Assembly (NCBI RefSeq): GCF_003097315.1
Contig: NZ_QDDL01000001.1
Span: forward strand, 1,321,236 to 1,385,235
DNA from: Pelagibaculum spongiae
GTDB lineage: Bacteria > Pseudomonadota > Gammaproteobacteria > Enterobacterales > Pelagibaculaceae
Length of the DNA stretch: 64,000 bases
Direction of reading: 5' to 3'
Shown here in pieces: positions 46,538 through 54,817 of the stretch (its first letter is position 1; every line of letters begins with the position of its first letter). Made by a program: the position numbers and the translations under genes. The notes below the pieces were generated by a model. That model did not search any database. It had not been told where the DNA came from and worked only from the letters and a program-made list of their open reading frames with translations.

Positions 46538-47170
46538 TTAAGCGGCTGACATAACAGATCGACCTTGAACCTTCATGCAATAATTAAACAATCTACCTGG
46601 CGTCCAAACACCTGCATGACTTGCACTCCATCCAGCTAGCTGATCAGCACCTCCAGCAGCTAAAACTCGATGCACAACCGTGGCGCAGTTTTTTCGAAAA
46701 ATTCTATAGTGGCCATTTGACTTGCCTTTAATCTGCAGCCATGCGTCCAACATTGCCTGCTCATTGAGTCCGGATAAATTGATACGCCAAGGCGTACTAT
46801 CTTGAGCTTCAACTGGTAACAAGCGTTCAATATCACTTTTAGCAGAACTTAGTTGCCGCTTTAACTGCTGAGCCATTTCCATCATAAAGAGGCCTTGGTT
46901 ATCTTGAAAATCAATCTGCAGCTTCCAGTTCATATCAACGGCCTTCATGCCTAGCGCTTGGTGCAATAGATTTTCATGGAATGCTAATTCCATTTTTTCA
47001 CGATCAAATTCACCTGAAGGAAACAGTTGAAGTAAGCTGCTGTGCTGACTCAAAGCGGCGTTCTTATGACGACTTCCCTCAGCAACATTGTCTGCAGCAA
47101 ACCCCTTAGGAGCAGCCGAATACTTTCGTCCAGGCAACCACAAATAAACAACACAACAAGTTTCTGACAT
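46538..47170 (-). CDS. Papain-like (NlpC/P60-type) protein, unclassified
   Basis: 210 residues from MSETCCVVYLWLPG, with AGGAG 6 bases upstream. The C-terminal part INLSGLNEQAMLDAWLQIKG, YRIFRKNCATVVHRVLAAGGA, then VWTPGRLFNYC follows a pattern I recall from papain-fold proteins of secreted toxins. In these, the Cys of NCxT is the nucleophile. The partner His expected near the N-terminus (GHASL in relatives) is not evident, so activity is uncertain. No signal peptide is present. Confidence 0.55.
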   Translation of the reverse strand: MSETCCVVYLWLPGRKYSAAPKGFAADNVAEGSRHKNAALSQHSSLLQLFPSGEFDREKMELAFHENLLHQALGMKAVDMNWKLQIDFQDNQGLFMMEMAQQLKRQLSSAKSDIERLLPVEAQDSTPWRINLSGLNEQAMLDAWLQIKGKSNGHYRIFRKNCATVVHRVLAAGGADQLAGWSASHAGVWTPGRLFNYCMKVQGRSVMSAA

Positions 47171-47511
47171 GGAAAACTCCTGCAACTGAATCCATGTCGC
47201 ACGTTTTTTATTTATCCCTAATTATTTCTTCAACTCAAAAAAGGCTTTTCGAGTAAGTTAACCAGTAAACTAGATAGATAACGGAACTGTTTAGCAAAAT
47301 TGATAAACGCTCTTTCGGGAGATGTTTACAGTCTTTTTAAATCATCACTAGCAACCACGCCCAAGCAAGGTAACCTACTAATAATCGGATGTTATTTTTA
47401 TAGCATTGAAGAATCGCAATGAATTACTGGCAAATCATTTGACAGAATCATGTCTGATATGGATAATGCGCCCCCGTTGGTTGCAGAGCGAAAGCAAAGC
47501 AGCACAGCAGT
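47171..47511. other. Non-coding gap before tRNA-Met
   Basis: No gene recognised. It presumably holds promoters for the tRNA and for the minus-strand gene. Confidence 0.5.
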
Positions 47512-47588
47512 GGCAAAGTAGCTCAGCTGGTTAGAGCACATCACTCATAATGATGGGGTCGGCAGTTCGAATCTGCCCTTTGCTACCA
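47512..47588 (+). tRNA. tRNA-Met (CAU, elongator type)
   Basis: 77 bases with encoded CCA. The D arm is AGCTCAGCTGGTTAGAGC. The anticodon arm ATCACTCATAATGAT closely matches the E. coli elongator tRNA-Met. The acceptor GGCAAAG pairs with CTTTGCT through one G-U. A single copy after ychF, as in Pseudomonas. Confidence 0.95.
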
Positions 47589-47594
47589 TATTTG

Positions 47595-47624
47595 AAAAGC
47601 CGTTCTTTTGAACGGCTTTTTTTT
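47595..47624 (+). terminator. tRNA-Met terminator
   Basis: AAAAGCCGTTC-tttt-GAACGGCTTTTTTTT directly after the tRNA. Confidence 0.93.
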
Positions 47625-47686
47625 GCCTGTAAAAAAGTAGTTGGTTACCGCAGACAAACAATGACTGCAGTTACCCACCTGTTGCT

Positions 47687-48298
47687 TTACCAATGCTCAA
47701 CCTTGATAACTTCCAGCTGCAAGTTATATTCAGATTGCTCAGGTACTTTCAGCTCAATAGACTTACCCTGACGTTGGGTTTTCGGTCTGAAGTAAGTATC
47801 TGCAACCCGTTTGATTGACGACCAAATTTTCAACTCTTCTTGCAGCAATTGCTTACCTTTGGAGTCAGATAACGTCGCCTCCACCTCAACCAACACTACA
47901 GACTGGCTGCTTTGATTGGTTAATTGAGTCGGCATAATGAGCAGACCATTTTTATAACTCGCCGCACCAATCAAAAGATCTACGCCATTGTCACTCAGCT
48001 GCATGACTGGCTTATTACTACCCAAGAAAATACTGGTGCCTTTAACAGAGGAGATAACCGGGATAGCAACCGAAAGCGGGTTGATTGAAGTACTTGACTG
48101 CAAAACAGCATTCGCATCATTTTTAACTGCAACTGTTGGTACTACATATTGCCAGCTAAAATCATCTTTCAATAAAACACTACGACCGTCTTCCAACTTA
48201 ACTATTTGCTCTGCAGAAACAGTCAAAGCCAAAATCGATAGCAAACTACCGATCAACATTCTCACTAAACCCACTTTTAACCTCTCAAAATACTTCAT
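47687..48298 (-). CDS. Periplasmic DUF3157-like protein
   Basis: 203 residues with a signal peptide ending VSA-E. The motif IVKLEDGRSVLLKDDFSWQYV just after cleavage is characteristic, as I recall, of DUF3157 proteins of gammaproteobacteria. The C-terminal half is a beta-sandwich-like segment (VVLVEVEATLSDSKGKQLLQ). The function is unknown. Met14 (48259) is an alternative start. Confidence 0.7.
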   Translation of the reverse strand: MKYFERLKVGLVRMLIGSLLSILALTVSAEQIVKLEDGRSVLLKDDFSWQYVVPTVAVKNDANAVLQSSTSINPLSVAIPVISSVKGTSIFLGSNKPVMQLSDNGVDLLIGAASYKNGLLIMPTQLTNQSSQSVVLVEVEATLSDSKGKQLLQEELKIWSSIKRVADTYFRPKTQRQGKSIELKVPEQSEYNLQLEVIKVEHW

Positions 48299-48493
48299 TT
48301 CGCTACTTCATCCTCAAATCATAACAAAGTGCTGGCTTGTGATTTAGACATGCAACTTACATATAGCTAGATATGCTTCAAATTTGCCCAATAGCTTTAG
48401 AAAAAATACAGCAGATAGATAATCAGTCATTCCCTTGTCATGGATTGTCGGTAAACTGATTCACTATTGGTTTGCTGAATCAGAAAAATAATA

Positions 48494-49483
48494 ATGAAAA
48501 AGACCTCGATTCTAATCATGTCAGCCTCTCTGGCAATTGGTTTAAGTGCATGTAGCAGTAGTGACGATCCAACGGTAAATGGACCGGATCCAGGAGATAA
48601 CGTCGGCAGCATATTTACCATCAGCTCAAATGCTGGCGAATACCCTTTAATTGATCAATCTCTTTCTATCGAGTCATCTTCTAACGACAATTTGAAATGG
48701 ACCGTTACTCGGGCTAACGGCGAGCTAGTTATCCCGCAGACGACCAACCCACTGCAATTTGCACCGTCTTTAACGGGCGTCATTACGATTCAGGCAACCA
48801 TTGGCGAAGGTGAGCAACTGCAGCAGCAAAGTCTATCCGTTACGGTGTGGCAGCCTTTAAATAAGCAATTATCGGCGCTTGAAAACTTTCCTAGCGCTTA
48901 TTATGTCACTCAAGACGGATTTGCCACCGCTTCTGGCGGCCGGATTAATTTTGATGGCGGCAGCACATTGCATATTCGCCACAATGAACAATCCCAACTA
49001 ACGCTCACCAACAATGCACTGATTCTGGCTGGAGAAGATCAGCAGCAGCTAATTCTAAACGGATCGATTGCCTTGGATAGCAATGCCATTTTGCGCGCTA
49101 GCTACAGTCAAATTGAAGGTAATATTCAAGCACAACGCGGCGGAATTGAGATCAGCAATAGTCGCCTGAGCGGTAATGTTGATTTGTCTGCAAGCCTTAC
49201 TCAACAAGGCTTCATTAACGACAATGGCAGCATAAAACTACAGAGCAATGACTTTCTGAAAGATCAGACAGTTTCCATTGGCTACATCAACAGCCAAATA
49301 CAAGGCAATGTCTTTTGTGGTGATTCAAACAATCTGAATCTACAAAAAACCGGTGAGCATCAAATTTCAGACAACCAATTTTTTGGAACGGTCACCGATG
49401 TTTCTGGAGATCTTTCGCTAGAACAACTACCTAACAATCAGTGGAAAACAGACGCTAGCAAAGAAACACGCTGTCAAATTTAA
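48494..49483 (+). CDS. Lipoprotein with beta-helix-like repeats, unknown
   Basis: 329 residues. The signal and lipobox are MKKTSILIMSASLAIGLSAC. A Ser/Asp/Pro linker is followed by an Ig-like segment (about 45-120). Parallel strand repeats such as LILNGSIALDSNAILRAS, YSQIEGNIQAQRGGIEIS and NSRLSGNVDLS suggest a right-handed beta-helix. It is probably surface- or periplasm-facing. No known family is recognised. A terminator follows. Confidence 0.7.
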   Translation: MKKTSILIMSASLAIGLSACSSSDDPTVNGPDPGDNVGSIFTISSNAGEYPLIDQSLSIESSSNDNLKWTVTRANGELVIPQTTNPLQFAPSLTGVITIQATIGEGEQLQQQSLSVTVWQPLNKQLSALENFPSAYYVTQDGFATASGGRINFDGGSTLHIRHNEQSQLTLTNNALILAGEDQQQLILNGSIALDSNAILRASYSQIEGNIQAQRGGIEISNSRLSGNVDLSASLTQQGFINDNGSIKLQSNDFLKDQTVSIGYINSQIQGNVFCGDSNNLNLQKTGEHQISDNQFFGTVTDVSGDLSLEQLPNNQWKTDASKETRCQI

Positions 49484-49506
49484 ATAAGACATGATGTAGT
49501 TTTTAA

Positions 49507-49541
49507 AAGACCAAACTGTCTATTTCAAGTTTGGTCTTTTT
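49507..49541 (+). terminator. Lipoprotein gene terminator
   Basis: AAGACCAAACT / AGTTTGGTCTTTTTTT stem-loop, 24 bases after the stop. Confidence 0.9.
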
Positions 49542-49542
49542 T

Positions 49543-49594
49543 TATACCCAAACCATTTCAACACGCACTTTCACCTTGAAGCGTTTTGGGTATA
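49543..49594. repeat. TATACCC...GGGTATA palindromic repeat, copy 3
   Basis: TATACCCAAACCATTTCAA ... TTGAAGCGTTTTGGGTATA, 52 bp with a few mismatched pairs. Related to 42670-42717. Confidence 0.85.
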
Positions 49595-49628
49595 GAATGC
49601 ACGGCTAATTTCAACAAGCTGTTGTTTC

Positions 49629-49871
49629 ATGTCCTCTAGTAGTTTTTTAATCCCGAGCTTAGGCTTGCTCAGTATCGCAGCCACTGCCGCATCGGTTAGA
49701 TATGCCAAGAAAAAACAGCGCGATGAAGCAGACCGTCAACGCATACTGAAGTGGGTTGAGCAGCGCCAACAAGCCATTAATAGAAAAGAAAATCAAATTT
49801 CAAAACGGTTAACTAGAAGCAAAGTACCTGCGATAAAACCTTCCTCTGATTTAGATATCACTAATAATTAA
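49629..49871 (+). CDS. Small membrane-anchored basic protein, unknown
   Basis: 80 residues. A weakly hydrophobic N-terminal segment (about 5-22) is followed by a highly charged helix (RYAKKKQRDEADRQRILKW). The function is unknown. It is probably real because it is isolated and well framed, but no strong ribosome site is seen. Confidence 0.5.
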   Translation: MSSSSFLIPSLGLLSIAATAASVRYAKKKQRDEADRQRILKWVEQRQQAINRKENQISKRLTRSKVPAIKPSSDLDITNN

Positions 49872-49950
49872 TCATTCTGTCATCGAAATAGCATCTTGAT
49901 ATTCTTAAGTAAACTCTAAATAACGTTGAATATATTAGGAGTGCCTTATT

Positions 49951-50079
49951 ATGCTTTGGTTAGAGAGGATTATCGCAATCACTTTATTGGTATGCATTGT
50001 TGGGTTAATTATTCCGATGCTGTTATTGAGGATAAAACTAGAACAGTTATCTTCCAAAACAGCAGAGCCGAGCAAATAA
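49951..50079 (+). CDS. 42-residue single-helix membrane protein
   Basis: Begins MLWLERIIAITLLVCIVG, has one membrane helix to about residue 27, then a polar tail (KLEQLSSKTAEPSK). AGGAG lies 8 bases before the ATG and a terminator-like hairpin follows the stop directly. It is too short for usual gene calling. The function is unknown. Confidence 0.6.
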   Translation: MLWLERIIAITLLVCIVGLIIPMLLLRIKLEQLSSKTAEPSK

Positions 50080-50112
50080 AAAAGGCTCAATCGAAACCGA
50101 CTGAACCTTTTG
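50080..50112. terminator. Terminator after small membrane gene
   Basis: AAAGGCTCA / TGAACCTTTT stem with one mismatch and a 12-base loop. Confidence 0.6.
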
Positions 50113-50147
50113 CTTAAAGCATTACCAAGATAGGTAAAACAATATAG

Positions 50148-50678
50148 CTATGCACCACCTTCTGGTGGCGACATTGGGCTTACTGCACCACCGGTTAGCT
50201 TGCCAATTTCCTGGTCAATAAAGAACAAGCCTTTTCCATCGGAACCAATCAGCTCTATTTTATCTAGAATACCTTTAAACAGCGTTTCTTCTTCGTGCTG
50301 CTCAGAGACATACCATTGCAGGAAGTTAAAGCTGCTGTAGTCCTGTGAAGTAAATGCAGTATGTGCCAACTGATTAATGCTTCGAGTGACCAGTTGTTCA
50401 TGCTCATAGATATCTTTAAACACGTCAGCCAACGACTCCCAGCTTGCTGGTGGCGCTTCAATCGCACCCACAGCCGGCATAGTGCCTGTTTCACTCACGT
50501 ACTTAAACAAACGGCGCATGTGCTGCATTTCTTCATCTGCATGCAGCAACAAGAATCCTGCAGCACCTTCAAAACCTTTGTCTTCACACCAAGCGCTCAT
50601 TTGCAAATATAAGTTGGAAGAATAAAATTCCAGGTTAATTTGCTCATTAAGCTGTTTGACCATTTTCTCAGTCAGCAT
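50148..50678 (-). CDS. ftnA: Ferritin (FtnA-type)
   Basis: 176 residues. A four-helix-bundle iron store with ferroxidase ligands in [14 protein letters not shown] and [10 protein letters not shown], and a third site in [12 protein letters not shown]. The start [13 protein letters not shown] is set by AAGGAG 7 bases upstream. Non-haem ferritin of the bacterial FtnA class rather than bacterioferritin, because no haem Met position is evident. bolA lies just upstream. Confidence 0.93.
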   Translation of the reverse strand: MLTEKMVKQLNEQINLEFYSSNLYLQMSAWCEDKGFEGAAGFLLLHADEEMQHMRRLFKYVSETGTMPAVGAIEAPPASWESLADVFKDIYEHEQLVTRSINQLAHTAFTSQDYSSFNFLQWYVSEQHEEETLFKGILDKIELIGSDGKGLFFIDQEIGKLTGGAVSPMSPPEGGA

Positions 50679-50716
50679 TCGAATCTCCTTTTTCCCGTTT
50701 AAATCGGGCAAAGTAA

Positions 50717-51025
50717 TTACGCTCCACCCTTACATTGGGTAGGATCAGGAGCTTGAGCCTTTCGCTCACTCCATTCAGTCGCGGTATAAGTATGCATTGC
50801 TAGCGCATGCACACCATTAGCCAGCTCTTCAGCTAGCAATTGGTTTACCGAACGATGTCTTTGCAGCAAGCGCTTTCCGTCAAACTGGTCACTGACCACA
50901 ACTACTCGGAAATGAGATTCTGAATTGGGTGGTACGTTATGACGGTGACTTTCATTTTCCACTTCCAGGTGACTGGGTGAAAGCCCCTGACTCAGTTTCT
51001 GTTCAATTATTTGTTGTAACTTCAT
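50717..51025 (-). CDS. bolA: BolA-family protein
   Basis: 102 residues with the BolA core: [20 protein letters not shown], the [20 protein letters not shown] stretch, and [13 protein letters not shown]. It has the conserved His residues used with monothiol glutaredoxins to bind 2Fe-2S clusters, and also acts as a transcription factor. AGGA precedes the ATG. Adjacent to ferritin, consistent with iron homeostasis. Confidence 0.92.
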   Translation of the reverse strand: MKLQQIIEQKLSQGLSPSHLEVENESHRHNVPPNSESHFRVVVVSDQFDGKRLLQRHRSVNQLLAEELANGVHALAMHTYTATEWSERKAQAPDPTQCKGGA

Positions 51026-51172
51026 AGTATCCTGAAAGCTTAAATCAACAGGTCAGCACACCTGTCGGTGGACTGGGCAAGCATAACATAGACCAGAGAT
51101 CGGTAAGGTAATTCAGACCAACTTCACCAGTCAAAAACACAGCCAACCAACAAGCAAGCATCTGCCAATCTA

Positions 51173-51790
51173 TCAAGCCGAGCCATCATTTGACTTTAAC
51201 TTTTGCAGTTGTCGATCAAAGCGATCAATAGTTTCTGCCACACCATATCTTTGTATTTGAGAAGCGAACTGCGACCGGTAACTTCCAACCAAACTAATGC
51301 CTTCAACGGTTAAATCTCTGATCAGCCAACGCTTATCAATGAGCACCAACTTGTAAATTAGCTTTACCGGTGGTGCGCCATTAGAAAGATATAATTCGGC
51401 TTTAACTTTCGCACGATTACTTTTTTTATTTAATCGAGCAGGATGAAATTCAATTTTTTCATTACGATATAGAGTAAATGCTTTGGCATAGGTACGAATT
51501 AATACCTCTGTCAGTATCTGTTGAAAGGCCATTATTTGCTGCTGATTCGCTTGACGGCCGTATTTCCCCAAAACTCCCTTAGCCAATCCTTTCGCATCAA
51601 CCAATGGCACAATGTTTTTTCTCATCAACCTTCGAGCAAATACTGGATCTTGCTTCAGCTGGTCTTGATGCTGAGTCACCAGTTGAATCAACTTTGAAGA
51701 CTCTCGAGAGAGCATGCTTGATGGGTCTTCTAATGCAAAAACTGCAGGCGACAAAAGTACGAGTAACAATAAGGTTAGCGTTCTGATCAA
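51173..51790 (-). CDS. MlaC/Ttg2D-family periplasmic lipid carrier
   Basis: 205 residues with a signal peptide (ending VFA-L). It has the MlaC-type core: FARRLMRKNIVPLVDAKGLA, LTEVLIRTYAKAF and WLIRDLTVEGISLVGSYRSQF. It shuttles phospholipids between the outer and inner membrane in the Mla system. The start is TTG at 51790 with GAGG about 9 bases upstream. No mlaFEDB genes are adjacent, so it is a solitary copy. Confidence 0.9.
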   Translation of the reverse strand: MIRTLTLLLLVLLSPAVFALEDPSSMLSRESSKLIQLVTQHQDQLKQDPVFARRLMRKNIVPLVDAKGLAKGVLGKYGRQANQQQIMAFQQILTEVLIRTYAKAFTLYRNEKIEFHPARLNKKSNRAKVKAELYLSNGAPPVKLIYKLVLIDKRWLIRDLTVEGISLVGSYRSQFASQIQRYGVAETIDRFDRQLQKLKSNDGSA

Positions 51791-52139
51791 AATAAATACC
51801 TCACATTAACTCTTTAATTAATTTTAGTTCGCAACAAGTCAAGTTTGGATCACATGACAACTAAAGATAGATCACACATCACAAACGGTAATTACATTAT
51901 TATCAGTGGGTAATTACCAAGCAATTCTTAGTATACTAGTAGCTTAAAGATATTAGTCATCTAAAATACTAGTATTCTGGCCTACCAATAGCATAAACTA
52001 CTTAATTAATGGATATTTTTATGATCAAATTTATCTAACAACCTACCACCTTCGGCGGCACTTTTCATAACCAAAGAGAAAAAGAAATCCACTGTTAAAA
52101 TTCGTCGATATTGAAAAACCAAATAGAAACTTTACGCAT
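51791..52139. other. Non-coding gap with inverted repeat
   Basis: A 9-bp inverted repeat GGTAATTAC / GTAATTACC lies at 51887-51918, an operator-like site. Short ACTAGTA repeats follow near 51934 and 51968. No gene is seen. Confidence 0.45.
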
Positions 52140-52164
52140 AAAAAAAGCCGGCACTGCCGACTTT
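52140..52164 (-). terminator. Rhodanese gene terminator
   Basis: AAAGTCGGCAGTGCCGGCTTTTTTT on the minus strand, about 20 bases after the stop. Confidence 0.85.
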
Positions 52165-52183
52165 ATTAAAACCAAATATTCAA

Positions 52184-52714
52184 TTACTTCTCGATATCAA
52201 AATCAGCACCCTTCCAGGCAAAAATACCACCCGGATAGCGATAAACATTTTTATAGCCCAACTTTACAGCCCAATCCGCACCATTATGGCTACGGCCACA
52301 TTTTACAAAACCACAGTAAACCACAATCATTGTTTCTTTATCATTACCTAATAATTGAAGGTAATCTGATTGCGTTTTATTGGCTGTTTTTTGACTATCC
52401 CATTGCAACATGTCTTTGATCGGAAACTCAAAGCTAACTGCACCCGGCACATGGCCTTTTACATAGCTACCTTTGTACGGCATCGCATCGATCACCAACA
52501 TTTTCTGGCCAGCATCCATCTTGGCCTTCAATTCAGCCGTAGTGATTAATTGATAGCCACTTTTTTGAGTATCTCTCACTAACTTAACTGCAATAGATTC
52601 TGCTTGTACCTCTTTTTCAAATTTACTATCGAGTAAACCTGCATTAGCCGCGCCACCAAAAAAAACAACCGGCAATGAGATACACAATGATGCGAGCATT
52701 AACCTAAATGACAT
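52184..52714 (-). CDS. Periplasmic rhodanese-domain protein
   Basis: 176 residues. It has a signal peptide (MSFRLMLASLCISLPVVFFGGAANA) and a single rhodanese domain: LVIDAMPYKGSYVKGHVPGA, the active-site loop VVYCGFVKCGRSHNGA with two Cys, and YRYPGGIFAWKGA at the end. The start at 52714 is set by GGAGG about 6 bases upstream. It probably handles sulfur or thiol transfer. It forms a pair with the MauE-like gene, 36 bases apart. Confidence 0.88.
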   Translation of the reverse strand: MSFRLMLASLCISLPVVFFGGAANAGLLDSKFEKEVQAESIAVKLVRDTQKSGYQLITTAELKAKMDAGQKMLVIDAMPYKGSYVKGHVPGAVSFEFPIKDMLQWDSQKTANKTQSDYLQLLGNDKETMIVVYCGFVKCGRSHNGADWAVKLGYKNVYRYPGGIFAWKGADFDIEK

Positions 52715-52749
52715 ATTAGCCTCCAACAACCAAACAAAAAATCAAAATC

Positions 52750-53181
52750 TCAAACAACTATTGGCTTGCGAATTCGACTCAAAACAAAAACCATAAAAAT
52801 CGATACGACCATCGATATAATGACCGCCAAATTAATCGGCAAGGCTCGATAGGTTTTATATTCGATACTTTCAGGCGATAAGCAACCGCAGTCTACTGCT
52901 AAACCAAGGTATTGAATTAAAATAGAAATCGAGGCGAGGGAGATAAGCGGGATAAGTAATATCCAAAACGGCATACGACGAAATAATGCCAAGATAGAAC
53001 AGACACCCAACCCACCAGTCAGCAGGTAGCTAATCGGCAAAGATAGTAAGCCTGGAAGGCCTAAATCCTCCAATAGCACATTGGTCTGATGAATATTAAC
53101 CAGTAAATAGATAGAAAATACTGCTGCCAGAAGCGCTAGCAGCTTAATTACTTCTTTGACATAAAGCAGCCCTAAATCCAA
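52750..53181 (-). CDS. MauE-like four-helix membrane protein
   Basis: 143 residues with four membrane helices. A DCGCLS motif lies between helices 3 and 4, like the CGCFG of the MauE/DoxX-type family, which supports periplasmic disulfide or sulfur chemistry. The start appears to be TTG, since no ATG lies near the first helix. It is upstream of and probably co-transcribed with the rhodanese gene, suggesting a joint redox role. Confidence 0.7.
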   Translation of the reverse strand: MDLGLLYVKEVIKLLALLAAVFSIYLLVNIHQTNVLLEDLGLPGLLSLPISYLLTGGLGVCSILALFRRMPFWILLIPLISLASISILIQYLGLAVDCGCLSPESIEYKTYRALPINLAVIISMVVSIFMVFVLSRIRKPIVV

Positions 53182-53281
53182 ACCTAAGCAATAGATTCAA
53201 AGTGCCACACTTTGATTAAGGTTATTTTGATTTCAGCCAAACAGTTGAGTGATTTTTCTTTTTTATTCAAATGGTTTGACC

Positions 53282-53318
53282 AAAAAAAAGGCCGGGAAAT
53301 TTCCCGGCCTTTTTTTGC
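53282..53318 (-). terminator. Porin 1 terminator
   Basis: AAAAAAAGGCCGGGAAATTTCCCGG followed by CCTTTTTTT; a GC-rich stem with T runs on both strands. Confidence 0.93.
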
Positions 53319-53342
53319 GCACTACTGAAACAAACTAAAAGC

Positions 53343-54410
53343 TTATAGGCTCATGCTAAAGTCATAGCGCATACCAAAATCAACAGAAGTTGTTTCTTTA
53401 TTATCAGTATCGGCGTCATCGAGACGCAATGAAGTCCACAAACGAAGCTGGTCATTCATTTGATGCTGCACTGACAGCAACACACCATTTGTTTTGTCAC
53501 CTGCGGCATTATCTGTATCAAGATTATAGTAATGACCGATTAACGTGTTTTTACCCATAGAGTAAGAACCCGACAAATCATAAGCTTTAGGATCTGCACC
53601 AGTGGCATTATCACGATCTACATAAGATGCTGAGATATATGCCGAGCCAAACTTGTAACCTACAGCAATACCCGCCAGCTTATCGGAGCCATTTGAATCA
53701 TCTAGTTTACGTTCTTGATAAGCCACGCCTACAGTACAATTACTTTCTGATATTGATGCTGAAAGACCATAAAGCTCGAGGTTATCTCTGTTATTACTAG
53801 TGCTACTCGTATCGTCTTCACCATCAAATTGGTTATCAACTTGAATAGCAACAGGGCCGATAGAATTGGTATAACTAATCAAGTTACCTAAACGAAAGCC
53901 ACCACCAATAGCACTATAGCCACCTGGTGTTCCGTTGTTACCGATATCTGTTACTGCGCCGACATGGTTATAAAAACCACCCCACTGCTGGCCAACACCA
54001 ATTTTACCAAGTGCTTTATGACCCACTTGAACATAAGCTAATCGGCCATCACCGAAGTCAGCATTACCTCCAATTCTGACTGCCCACTCACCGCGAGCTG
54101 TCGCAGTCCAGTCACCATGGCTGGTGCTGGTACGAATACCGATACGTGATGCAGCATCATTGATATCAGTAGAGCTGTCATCACCAAGATCTGAATCAAC
54201 CGATTGATAGGTTGCGAAGGTTCTTAAAGAACCATAAATTTCAACCGCACCACCACTGCCTTGGCCGGGTGTAGATTCCATCTGACCAATTTGTGATTCA
54301 AGAGATCTGATTCGATCTTCAAGAGACTGAGCAGAAACGGCTGTTGAAACGAATAAACCTGTCATAGCTAAAGAAATTGCAGACAGACGAAAAGCAAAGG
54401 ACAAACGCAT
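53343..54410 (-). CDS. Outer membrane porin (trimeric type), 1
   Basis: 355 residues. It has a signal peptide (ending VSA-Q), then a short N-terminal coiled-coil segment SLEDRIRSLESQIGQMES, then a 16-strand-type porin barrel beginning AVEIYGSLRTF. The C-terminal Phe-containing strand is VDFGMRYDFSMSL. The start at 54410 is set by GGAGG 8 bases upstream. The extra coiled coil before the barrel is unusual but is shared with porin 2. A general diffusion or anion channel is likely. Confidence 0.9.
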   Translation of the reverse strand: MRLSFAFRLSAISLAMTGLFVSTAVSAQSLEDRIRSLESQIGQMESTPGQGSGGAVEIYGSLRTFATYQSVDSDLGDDSSTDINDAASRIGIRTSTSHGDWTATARGEWAVRIGGNADFGDGRLAYVQVGHKALGKIGVGQQWGGFYNHVGAVTDIGNNGTPGGYSAIGGGFRLGNLISYTNSIGPVAIQVDNQFDGEDDTSSTSNNRDNLELYGLSASISESNCTVGVAYQERKLDDSNGSDKLAGIAVGYKFGSAYISASYVDRDNATGADPKAYDLSGSYSMGKNTLIGHYYNLDTDNAAGDKTNGVLLSVQHQMNDQLRLWTSLRLDDADTDNKETTSVDFGMRYDFSMSL

Positions 54411-54766
54411 TACTGGATACCTCCAACTACACCCCCGATGGAGTGCAAAGCAAAAATGCAAGGAAAGAAACGAAACGATTAATTCGCTTTCTTTTTTTGT
54501 TAGATCGCCTGTCAAAATTAGTTCAGTAATCTATTTGTAACAAAAAGTTTATTGTTTAAGTTGTTTTTTTGACAACATTTGTATCTTTCAAGCAAAACTT
54601 TCCATCAAATATTTTTGAAACAACAGCTTAGCCAATCACTATTCAAGGTCATACAAGTCATTAGAGAAAGCACTGCATTTCATTTTATCCGCTTAAATAA
54701 AAATTAGGAATGCATGATAAGAAATCACATTCTCAATTCTTATTAATTACAGATTTTGACTTTCCA
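54411..54766. other. Non-coding gap between porin genes
   Basis: AT-rich, no gene seen. It presumably holds the porin 1 promoter and its long leader. Confidence 0.5.
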
Positions 54767-54798
54767 TAAAAAAAGAGCTCATTAAGAGCTCTTTTTTC
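54767..54798 (-). terminator. Porin 2 terminator
   Basis: AAAAAAAGAGCTC-attaa-GAGCTCTTTTTT; T run on the minus strand after the stop at 54818. Confidence 0.92.
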
Positions 54799-54817
54799 TA
54801 TTGCTTTAGTTTATATA

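Noticed and set aside
49926..50117. 63-residue frame beginning MNILGVPYYALV
   Set aside because: The overlapping frame from 49951 has a better ribosome site and a clear membrane helix; this one reads the same DNA out of frame.
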